Origin: Parafenestella ontariensis
Lineage: Eukaryota > Ascomycota > Dothideomycetes > Pleosporales > Cucurbitariaceae
DNA: 64,000 nt
Assembly: GCA_021596325.1 (NCBI GenBank)
Contig: JAKGDA010000031.1
Location: forward strand, 67,264-131,263
Direction: 5' to 3'
Both the position numbers and the translations under genes were made by a program. Every line of letters begins with the position of its first letter. The first letter of the stretch is position 1. This document shows, piece by piece, positions 55,489-64,000 of the stretch. The notes beneath the pieces were generated by a model, which made no database searches, was not told the DNA's origin, and worked only from the letters and a program-made list of their open reading frames with translations.

Positions 55489-57762
55489 CTAGACGAACGG
55501 ATTCTGCTGCTTTTCGCGGGGGTATTGAGAGTCGGAGAACGGATTTGGCCTCTCGTCGAGAGGCGATGGATCGGCGAGTTGTCCATAACTGCTTGATCGT
55601 AAATGGCCGGGTCGAGAAGATTCCGTAACCGCATGTGAGCCAACTGTGCCGACCTTTTCTGTCTGAGGTTCAACATCGTGTTCGAATGTTGAAAAGGGTC
55701 GGGGTGCTAGCGTATATGGCGCAGCTTTATTGACATTGTAGTCGTTGGCGACGTATTGCGGTGGTGCAGCAGTAGGGTAGTCGTGAGAAGGCTTGGGGTC
55801 GCTATCAATAGCAGGGTCGATGACATAGGGATTCTTTCCCATTTCTGGGTCGTCACGGCGAAAGAGATGAGTCGAAGCGTAGACGAGGCCACCGATGGCG
55901 ATGAAGAGCCAAATGAGGATCAGTGCGGTGGAGAGGAGTGCTTCGCTTTGAATGCCACTCATCAATTTCTCGATAACGTGATCGACGGCTTCGGTAATCT
56001 CATCCTTCGCTTTCCCGTTTGGATTGGCAAGAAGTGCGGCAGCTGAGTCTGAGTCGCTCTTCTCAGCAAGGGCACCAAGAGAGAAGGTGTCATTTGCAAC
56101 GCCCGGGAACTGAACATGTGCATGCTCTTGAACCCAGGTGAGGCCGTTCTGGAAACTAGCGATCTTCAGGCCGATCAAGCAGTTGAGTACTTCCTTGATC
56201 GGGTCGTAGAGAACAGTGCCGCCAAATGTATCGTTGAGAGTCTTGCTCATCTCACTCACAAAGCCGTTGAGGGTGTTGTTGACTGCAGTCGTGCTGCTGT
56301 TCACCCAGCCAAAAATGTCGTCATTAATCTTCGCGTCTAGCTTGCCGACGGCGCTATTGACGCCGCCAGACCAGGACATGGAAGCATTGTTTAGCGAGTT
56401 GACGACTTTCTCGGCGAAGTCAGCGACTTGATCTGTGAGTTCGGGAGTCTTGTCTTCGATAGCCTTCAACAAGAGGTATTGGCAGAAGCAAGAGAAAAGG
56501 CCAGCGATACCCAAAGAAAGTAGGAACATCATTGGGACGGAGGTGGCATAGGCCCAGGCCCAGCGTATAACAGCTTGTCGTCGAGCGGAGCCGAGGCGTT
56601 TACCGAACCACAAGCCGATACCAGAAGATGTTGGGCGGGAGGCGAGATAGACAACGTCCATCCCCTCGTGACCCTCTGCGAAAAGTGCAGCGCGTTCTTG
56701 CGTCTTCCGGTAACGGCGGGTTTCCATCCAAGCCATTGGAACGCAAACAAGAATGGCGGCAACAATGAGCACGCCGAGTGCAATCTTCCGTGCGTTGTAG
56801 GCCATCTCGATGAGATTATCGAAGAAGTCGTTGATAGAGTTGCCTTCGGAGCAGAAGTTGAGCGTCTCCTTCTGCGGCACGGGAAGAAGTTGTCGGTCGA
56901 ACTCGAAAGTGTCCATGGCCTGGATGAGCTTCTTGACTTCTTCAAAAGGTGTACGGATGATGTTGTCCGTGAAGTTCTGGACTTCCGCAAAAGTCGGGAT
57001 CGACTCGTTGAGCTTTTGAAGGCCTTGCTGCATCTCCGGAGGTAGTTCGAGTGCCTTTAGCTTGTTGATCTGATCGTCTAGGTTGATGCTTGGCTTGGTG
57101 AACCCGGGTAGATTAAAGTTGATCTTGTCCATGATGGAATTAATCCCGTCGGTAACAGATTTGACAGCGTTGCCCATATCGTCGGTGACCTCGTTAATGG
57201 TCTCGTTCATCTTCTTGTTGATTTCGTTGCCAATTTCGACAGCTGCGTGCAGGCTGCCACTAACGGCCAGGGTAATGAGGCAAAGGTATGTACTTGTCAT
57301 CATGTGAATAACGAAGAGAACAATCTCTTCGACACCTGTTACACTCATCTCCAACATTGACATGAGGCCGCTGACTGCCTTCTCGATTCCGGAAGCAGTC
57401 ATTTCATTCATGCCCTTGGACATGTAGTGGGGCATGGAAGCCATAGAGCTACCGATGTTCTCGACTTGGGTGCAAGCACTGAGGGCTTCGCGGCGGGCGG
57501 AAGTAAGGCTTGAGTCAGTGCTTGCGATAGCGAAAAGTAGTCGCACAAGGACTAGGAGTAGTAGAATCGTCCAGCGATTGATCCATATTTGTGAGAGCCT
57601 AGCTCGAAGGCCGAGGTATGGTTTGAAGTTTGGTGTCTGGTTTATTGTAGGTCGTGGTGCATCTTGCGGTGGGTAGTAGTCTCGCATCTCATGATTCTCG
57701 CCAGCGGACATAGATGGAGGCACAGTCGGGAAGGGTTGCTGTTGGTTCGCTGAGGAAGCCAT
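55489..57762 (-). CDS. prm1: Plasma membrane fusion protein Prm1
   Basis: A single exon of 757 residues. The topology fits Prm1: cytosolic N-terminus with YLGLRARLSQIWINRW before helix 1 (WTILLLLVLVRLLFAIAS), a large extracellular loop, a mid-pair of helices (ALGVLIVAAILVCVPMAWME and VPMMFLLSLGIAGLFSCFCQ), a second extracellular loop and a final helix (LLSTALILIWLFIAIGGLVY). The loops contain many N-glycosylation sites and sparse cysteines (ACTQVENIGSS, NFCSEGNS) matching the disulfide-linked dimer. Prm1 promotes bilayer fusion in mating and hyphal fusion. The C-terminal tail is a Pro/Ser-rich cytosolic segment. Confidence 0.93.
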   Translation of the reverse strand: MASSANQQQPFPTVPPSMSAGENHEMRDYYPPQDAPRPTINQTPNFKPYLGLRARLSQIWINRWTILLLLVLVRLLFAIASTDSSLTSARREALSACTQVENIGSSMASMPHYMSKGMNEMTASGIEKAVSGLMSMLEMSVTGVEEIVLFVIHMMTSTYLCLITLAVSGSLHAAVEIGNEINKKMNETINEVTDDMGNAVKSVTDGINSIMDKINFNLPGFTKPSINLDDQINKLKALELPPEMQQGLQKLNESIPTFAEVQNFTDNIIRTPFEEVKKLIQAMDTFEFDRQLLPVPQKETLNFCSEGNSINDFFDNLIEMAYNARKIALGVLIVAAILVCVPMAWMETRRYRKTQERAALFAEGHEGMDVVYLASRPTSSGIGLWFGKRLGSARRQAVIRWAWAYATSVPMMFLLSLGIAGLFSCFCQYLLLKAIEDKTPELTDQVADFAEKVVNSLNNASMSWSGGVNSAVGKLDAKINDDIFGWVNSSTTAVNNTLNGFVSEMSKTLNDTFGGTVLYDPIKEVLNCLIGLKIASFQNGLTWVQEHAHVQFPGVANDTFSLGALAEKSDSDSAAALLANPNGKAKDEITEAVDHVIEKLMSGIQSEALLSTALILIWLFIAIGGLVYASTHLFRRDDPEMGKNPYVIDPAIDSDPKPSHDYPTAAPPQYVANDYNVNKAAPYTLAPRPFSTFEHDVEPQTEKVGTVGSHAVTESSRPGHLRSSSYGQLADPSPLDERPNPFSDSQYPREKQQNPFV

Positions 57763-60700
57763 GGCGGACGTGTATGGCTGTGAAGCGCGGTCTAAAGGAT
57801 GTATTAGATTCGGAAGATGTTTATCAGTCGGATCGTTGAGTCAAAGATGGATGAGAGAGTCGCAGAAGGGCGGTTTGGAGCGATAGGCCAGCTAGGTCAA
57901 GAATATCTGCCAGAGATAGGTCGCGAAGTAGGAAAAGTATTAAGCGGATATGCTGAAATGGAGACAATAGACAACAATAGGAAAACCCAACGCTCCGTAC
58001 AATGCAATAAAGAAAATAAAGGTGGTGAAGCAAGGTAGGTGAAGGAGAGTCATGTGGGGAAGGCCGTGAATATCTACTTCACAATGACTAATTTGAATGG
58101 GAACCACGTACCGCGAGAAAGCGAGGACCAGTTGCAGGCCGCCCGCGAGGTACCAATGGTACCTCAGAGAGAGGCCTGCACGACCTGATCGTTTCAGCAG
58201 CGCATCCAGTCCGTGAGGCTCTAGTTAGAACAGGCGATTCCGGGGGTGGTGGTGGCCCAAATAGGCGCCCTTGTCGGTGGAGTAAGCCACTCCCGACCAG
58301 TCGTTTGATTGTCAGATGGTCGGGCTGGGGAAGACGCAAAACAACGCGCTAGAACAAATTGCTTGACTGCGTGTGTTATTTTGAGCCTCTTTGTCGTCGA
58401 GTGGCTGTCGCGAATTGTCTGAGCGGGTGTCCTTTGTTCCACGGCTTGCGACTCATTGGCTGCGACTGTCGCACACGCGCGAGGAGAGCAGATCTGGCGA
58501 CCTGCGCACCTCGTGACATACGCGGCCGTCGCAGAGTGCAAATGTTGTCGAGGCGCAAGGGAACACGACCTCTGAACGGCGGTCGCTGGCAGAGGAGGTG
58601 CTCAAGGCTCGGGAGATGCGCGACGCAACGGTTTTGTAGCCGCTCGCCGCACGGCTGCGTCGTGGGCTTGTGGCGCCCGTTAATGCCCTGTTTCTGCACC
58701 ATGTGGAGACGTCATCCCGCCAGCACAAAGTCTTCTATTCGATGCTTGCCAAAATCTTTATCATCGCTCATATATCAAATACTGGCAAAAATACCGCCAC
58801 GATCCAGACCAACTCTGTCGTACATGCATCTCGTAGGAGGAACGCCTTGAGGAGCTGGTTATGACGCTGTCCGAGCCCGATGGAAGCGAGAGGATCCAGA
58901 TGTCCGATCGCGTGGCTGCGGCGTAGCGCTTGCCGTGAGGAGCTGGCCCACGCTCGATCGCTCCTGCCCAATGAACGTCCCGGCGGCTACACAACCTCTG
59001 ACGCTCTCCAGGTTGCATCTCAACTTCGTCTCCTTCATGCTGAGAGTCCCATCTGCTTCCTACGTGCTATTTATGCTTTACCCGATCCCATCCACCGTGC
59101 TCCCGATGCTACTTCGGACAGCTAATGTTACCACAGGCTCAGCCCCTCGCAGTCTCGCATATGCTGCTGCCTGGTTGATATTCTGCGAAAAAGGACATGT
59201 GTTGATCACACGAGCATGAAAAGCATAGTACTACCAGCAACACCATCCTGAATACCCTCAACCCTCCCACATCCAGGGTCTCATCACATGAGTGAGTAGC
59301 CTGGGAAATATGTCAGCCGTCCGACCGCCTGGCAAGCCACTCTAGATATTGCTTCGAAGCAGAACAGCGACCAAACCAAGTCAACACCCTATAGAAGGAC
59401 GCACCCTAGCGTGCAGTTTAGTTTTGCAACAAGATTGACTTACTCATCGATCTACCTTACGGGTGTAGACCCAACCCCACCGTTCTGGCCCATTGTACTG
59501 CTTTCAACGGAATCTGGGTTAGTTATTTGGTTCACGAGTAGGACTATCCTCAAACTAGCTTTCATGCCAGACGTGCCTGCTATTTCGCGAACATGGCATC
59601 CTCTGTGACTGCTGCGGACCAAAGCACGCGCAATAGCATGTTCCGCGCAGTACGTGTACCTATCTACTCACCATCATCAACCACATCAATTTCCACATTC
59701 TTTCGCACCCTCCGGACACTCGCTCCCTTCTAGGCAGCGCTGGCCGCTGCCTGTCATTCTTTCTTCAATTATCCACTTCGGGGGTTATCAAGCCCGTGGT
59801 GAAGAGCAGCGCCCTGGAGCCTCTGTACCTCAGCTTTTCTGGTCTGTTCTCGAAGTGTTCCGAGCGTGCACTGCGTCATTCGCCCGTGGCACGCCGCGCT
59901 CGGCCACGATAGCTTCACCTTGCCCCACCAGAAGGCCTTTTCCTATTTCGCCAATTCACTCTTGTTCTCGTTCGATTGTCTAAAGTTTTGCGCCGCCTCT
60001 CTTTCCGAACTGCCTCAGTCGTGTTGCTCCCGCAACCGTATCGCAAACCAACCTGGCTATATCACCCGCTATTTGACAGCGCCTGCGACAGGGTTTATAT
60101 CACACGCGCGAGCTCCAGATTTTTGGCACGTTTAAGGTCCCCCTTCGCGTCCAGTTTGGCGAGCATTCAACCGTATAGATCGCCTAGACTGTCCTGTATC
60201 AACCATCTTACCTACACCGCACCGCTCAGACACCGCTAGACTACACTAGGCCGACACTCACTTCGAACCTGTGACCATTGGTTCAGGCTGCAGTTGACAG
60301 GTACAATAGCCCGATTCCTCACGGACTCTCTTCTTCCCTCCCCATCTCTATTCGACTCTAGGCAGGCCTGTCGCGGACTCTTACTGACTAAGGCAGCATT
60401 CCAGTTCCTAAGTGGGTGCCTCTACCCCTCCTAAACTTCAAGCGGTGGGATACTGCCTGTGCTCCAGGTACCTTTTGATACCCTCAGTATTCGTAGGTTC
60501 TCTCTTTCCATATTTGAAAAAGACTGTTCCTCACACTCACTTGAAGCAATCAGTTCTCGAACATCTAGCTCTCCGCTGTCGCGGCCCGAACTCGATCGTA
60601 GTCTCAAAGCCCTCAAAGCCCCCGCCTTTCCAACGCTAAATCATCAGGTACGTGGTCAATGCCTCCTATTAAGAAGTCTTTGCCGATGCACGGGTGCGGT

Positions 60701-61160
60701 GACCGAACCAGCGAGGCTCTCATTGGCCGACCGAGGGATCTTGAAGACACGCATGCCGTCTATATTACTTGCTACACCACATATCAGCCCGTCCGGAACA
60801 TGTTACGGCCAGTAACGAGGCTGTGACGTTGTCACCGGTTCTTTGAAAACATCGACTAAACATTCACTGATCCAAACAGGCAAGCCAGAATCGAACTGCT
60901 CGGATTTTGCGTCTTCGTGCGGCTGGGTGTTAACATTTTCACCGCTCCCGTTTCCCCCTCAGTCTGGGCTCCATTACGCGAAAAGCCCACTCCGTTGCCC
61001 ATCACCCTTACCAACCGGGTCAACATTTCAGCTATATCTCATACGCTCCTAAATAACATCGCCGCGAACCTGGGGTGACCTTTCGGAACTCCGCACAGGC
61101 ACGCCGCCTATCCGACCTGTTCACTACATCAATATCCATACTCAATTGGAAGTACATTCT
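57763..61160. other. Long intergenic region and pyrimidine-rich leader
   Basis: About 3.4 kb. The left part is the prm1 promoter with a nested palindrome. From about 59650 to 61150 the plus strand is unusually rich in C and T with few A/G runs, like a long 5' leader of the downstream gene, and it contains several GT..AG-type candidate introns. Open frames here have no domain. Confidence 0.45.
58133..58180. repeat. Nested perfect palindrome in the prm1 promoter
   Basis: An inner hairpin GAGGTACC-AAT-GGTACCTC (58147-58165) is enclosed by an outer inverted pair TGCAGGCC (58133-58140) and GGCCTGCA (58173-58180), with spacers of 6 and 7 nt. Sixteen base pairs are perfect in two blocks. Confidence 0.8.
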
Positions 61161-62192
61161 ATGGCTAATAACGACAAGATTGCAGGTGGAGAAGCAGACG
61201 GGGGAATTGGTATCGATAACCTGCTTGACGTGTTCGCCAATAAAGCTGTATCGTCACCTTCCAACAGCAGTGGCGACACACTTCACGAAGATGCAAGTTC
61301 CGATGGCCGCTCTAATGGCGACGGCACGCTCTCTCTCAGCAGCCCTCTTAGCCCTACCGACCTCAACTTGAATAACCTTACAATCGACGGTGGTGGCTCT
61401 CGCTTCCTCAAAGGCGGTACCGACCGCTACAGTAGCCCGTTCCGTCGGGTCGCAAAACCTCACCACGATTCCAGCCCTTACGGTTCTGCTCCCCGTGAGT
61501 TTATTCGCCGGGATAGTACTACCCGCTCAGCATCTCCCTACACCGGAAGAACTGGAGCTGCGGGATACCGTAACTCTCGCACTTGGATGTCTCCCGACCA
61601 GCAAGCCCATCAGGAATTTTTGGTGATACGCAACGCCATGCGCCGTCTGTTCAAGAACTCGGAAGTCTCGAAGTGGAAGGTCTCTGACTACATCGCTCAT
61701 CGTGAAGCCATGGTTGCTTCTCAGGCCAGCAGGCTTGCCAGCCAGGTCAAGGCGAAAGAAGAAGCCCGTGCCAACTCGGTTATTCCTCCTGATGTCCAGC
61801 ACAACCTGAGGAGGTGGGGTCTTCAAGGCAACTTCGATGAGCACGGCAACCTCGGGCGTGTCCTTGGGGAGCGTACTATTTGGTGCGAAGATTGGCTGAA
61901 CGGCAAGGACGAGGTCGCACCTTGGCCCTCTCTAGCAGAGATGAAGTGGGAGGGCGATGATCGAGCCAAGACTGGCGTCGGGCGTTTTCTGCCCCTTCCT
62001 CGCGAAGAAGGCCCAGCGACTTTGCAGTGGAGCCAACTTCCAGTCGTCGAGCAGTACCCCATTGATCAGGTTGCCCGTATCCCGACTATGGAAGACATCT
62101 ATCTTCCGGTTGATGACCAGATTGAATCGGACCACGAGTATCTCTGGAGCAAAGATCTGGAAAAAGAAATAGACGCCTTCTTACGGTCCTAG
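61161..62192 (+). CDS. Conserved-looking hypothetical protein
   Basis: A single exon of 343 residues from ATG 61161 (MANNDKIAGGEADGGIGIDN). Residues 1-150 are disordered and Ser/Gly/Pro-rich. Residues 150-343 look folded: QQAHQEFLVIRNAMRRLFKN, SKWKVSDYIAHREAMVASQA, NLRRWGLQGNFDEHGNLGRV and IWCEDWLNGKDEVAPWPSLA with an acidic C-terminal helix. I recognise no named domain. The unusually long C/T-rich leader hints at translational or transcriptional control. Confidence 0.65.
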   Translation: MANNDKIAGGEADGGIGIDNLLDVFANKAVSSPSNSSGDTLHEDASSDGRSNGDGTLSLSSPLSPTDLNLNNLTIDGGGSRFLKGGTDRYSSPFRRVAKPHHDSSPYGSAPREFIRRDSTTRSASPYTGRTGAAGYRNSRTWMSPDQQAHQEFLVIRNAMRRLFKNSEVSKWKVSDYIAHREAMVASQASRLASQVKAKEEARANSVIPPDVQHNLRRWGLQGNFDEHGNLGRVLGERTIWCEDWLNGKDEVAPWPSLAEMKWEGDDRAKTGVGRFLPLPREEGPATLQWSQLPVVEQYPIDQVARIPTMEDIYLPVDDQIESDHEYLWSKDLEKEIDAFLRS

Positions 62193-63858
62193 AAACATCT
62201 CGAAGGACCATCGAGGCATGTTCTCGTCAACACCTACCTCATCTTGGTCCCCAACGACAAACTCCGGGTCGGCTCTATGACCTTTTAAAAGTTCCCACGG
62301 CTACGCATCGATTTGGCTTTGCTTTCAACCTTTCCAATGTGACCATTAGCTACAACAACTGTCACGGACCGCACAAGGGAGTCAAGTCGATCGCAATACC
62401 CTTTTGGACACCGGGAAGATATGAGTTGTATTTGATATGTTTGGCGATAGCCTTCCCTGGATCCATTTACGACTTCCATGTGATGAAGTTCCCGGCGCGG
62501 AACAGTTTTGCTCACAGCCTTGCGATCGACCAAGTTCCTAGCACTTGCACACAGCCTCACGAATTCTCGATTCTCTCTTTCTTTGGCGTATATTGGATAC
62601 TCCATGACATGGCGCTCTCATAACGTCCTGCGTATGCTGCAGCTCTTGCGCTGCACCAATCCAGCTGGTTAGGATATGTGAAAGTTGTTCTTCGATACCT
62701 TTTCAATGCGGGCATTCATGATTTCCTCAATTCATAACGACAAAATGGAGACTTACTGGGAGGCGGCGTGGTTCACATTACTGCAACTGGATGCATTGGT
62801 TTCTCTCATGATCATGGATGGCTTTCTGATTCTCTGCTTCTCGGTACTCTCCTACAAAAAAAGTGCTTCCAATTTTCGAGGTCTTTTGCGCACACTTATG
62901 GGAATCGTGATGATATCCCCGCCTTTGTTCCTTGTCATCCACCTCCATTAGAACCTAACACTAGTGATTACTCTCTCTGAGTCATCCCCTTCCTCCACCC
63001 TCTTCGAGGCACCATTCGGAACAGACGCACCCCAATTAACCTCCTCAACCGAGCCGGAACCCGCTCTCATCACTGCAACTCAGGTTCCACTCATGTATAC
63101 CGAATTAAACTCCTTCTCTGTCCCAAACAAACCGCTCATCCAACCCCGCCTTTTGTTGGAATCGATAGGTAAATTGTGTATCAGAGCTAATGGAGTTGCA
63201 GTGTCGTATTTTAGGACTATTAGCCGGTCGGTACGGTGATGATTACGACGGCGGTTGACAACGCGGCAGCTTTTGGATCGGGCATTTTATCAGACATTTT
63301 GCTGAAGCGAGGGTGGATGTGCTTTCGAGTGAGGCCTTGATCTCAAACTTAATGTTCGCTGTGACTGCACGTTTAGACGAGCAGAAGAAGAAGAAGTGAA
63401 ATGACGAAGGTAGATAAATGTCAGTACCGCATTGAAACGGAGGAATACTCGAGCTTATATGCCTTCCACGTATCTGCTGTACAACAAGACAACCTGACCC
63501 AGCACGCCGTCTAGTGTTGCAACCGTAACCATAAATTTACCCTGAAGAGGTGGGCATAACCACGCCGCAATCGATGTTCCTGAGCATATTCTCCGGATTC
63601 GGTTGCTTCATGCGAGGCCACCAGCGTCACTAGCGCGCACCCTGAAGATGCTGATCCTTCCGCTACGCTCGAAAGCGAGCGTAAGGCGATCGTCCGGTCA
63701 TCATATACGAAGGCAAGACCCGCACCATGTCATCGTTCGGCCGTATACCGAATGGAAACGTGGGGTTGCGCGCATCTCCTGCTTCCTTGTCGCGCGTCCG
63801 TCCTTCATTAACGGCCCTCTTCCTCTTCTTCTTCTTCTTCTTCCTCCTCCTTCTGCAA
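62193..63858. other. Intergenic
   Basis: About 1.7 kb with short open frames only. The frames at 62339-62623 and 62685-62951 encode hydrophobic peptides but have no intron or domain support. Confidence 0.4.
63818..63853. repeat. CTT/CCT microsatellite
   Basis: Six or more CTT units with CCT variants, just beyond the stop of the partial minus-strand gene, in its 3' region. Confidence 0.75.
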
Positions 63859-64000
63859 CTAGTTGCCAACAACAGCAGCACCCCCGTTTGCCCTTGTTGT
63901 GGTTGCAGCGTCCTGCAAATCCTTCACCATATGCACAACCCTAATCCCCTCTCCATTCGGACACGCAACAACATCCTCCCTCCCACTCCTCACATACCCA
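63859..64000 (-). CDS. C-terminal end of an unrecognised gene (partial)
   Basis: The minus strand is open from the right edge for 46 codons to a TAG at 63861-63859. The peptide reads GYVRSGREDVVACPNGEGIR, then VVHMVKDLQDAATTTRANGG and a short tail. Composition is protein-like, but the piece is too short to identify and may be part of an intron-containing gene. Confidence 0.4.
   Translation of the reverse strand, partial: GYVRSGREDVVACPNGEGIRVVHMVKDLQDAATTTRANGGAAVVGN

Noticed and set aside
58221..58850. Overlapping frames on both strands upstream of prm1
   Set aside because: Arg/Cys-rich translations typical of GC-rich non-coding DNA; no ATG context, intron or domain support.
62339..62951. 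Two hydrophobic short frames
   Set aside because: Hydrophobic stretches without start context or conserved motif; could be chance in T-rich sequence.

Overview
This 64 kb window is nuclear DNA from a filamentous ascomycete. The genes have short introns (about 45-60 bp, GT..AG, often with a CTAAC/CTGAC branch motif) and are densely packed on both strands. The proteins are fungal types: Zn(II)2Cys6 regulator, HbrB/Bit61, Gon7, Prm1, Vps39 and a fungal GPI-type cell-wall protein. Gene structure and the many unrecognised short disordered proteins fit a Dothideomycete, probably Pleosporales, but that is my inference. I saw no rRNA, convincing tRNA, CRISPR array or intact transposon.

Layout. 0-7 kb: 5' end of a DOCK-family exchange factor running off the left edge, a Ctr copper transporter, a DUF7587-like protein, mitochondrial ribosomal protein L33 and two uncertain genes. 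8-15 kb: an accessory catabolic module, namely an MFS sugar/quinate-type transporter, a divergently transcribed FAD-dependent amine/amino-acid oxidase and a convergent Zn2Cys6 regulator. The shared transporter/oxidase promoter carries four CGG-N5-CCG palindromes arranged as two inverted copies of a 33-bp double site. The oxidase is intact, but the transporter has an in-frame stop and the regulator has an apparent frameshift, so the module looks partly decayed.

15.8-24 kb: housekeeping genes in tight divergent or convergent pairs (AP-3 sigma / frataxin; Dph3 / Sec6), then a secreted Ser/Pro-rich protein and a secreted TAP-type alpha/beta hydrolase. 24.8-30 kb: five unrecognised genes, four of them consecutive on the minus strand. 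30-39.6 kb: nuclear and mitochondrial core genes (Utp12-domain SSU-processome protein, bromodomain protein Bdf1, helicase Rvb1, SDH assembly factor 4). 39.6-41.7 kb is a gene-poor gap. 41.7-50 kb: a secreted carboxylesterase with a GPI-like tail, two disordered hypotheticals and TORC2 subunit Bit61. 50-58 kb: Gon7 (KEOPS), Vps39/Vam6 (HOPS) and Prm1 (plasma-membrane fusion). 58-64 kb: a long pyrimidine-rich leader before an unrecognised 343-residue protein, then the 3' end of a minus-strand gene leaving the window.

Most of the window is ordinary fungal core genome. The least ordinary part is the 8-15 kb transporter-oxidase-regulator module and its operator array. Exon boundaries were worked out by hand from splice signals, reading frame and remembered family consensus; none was checked against RNA or a database.
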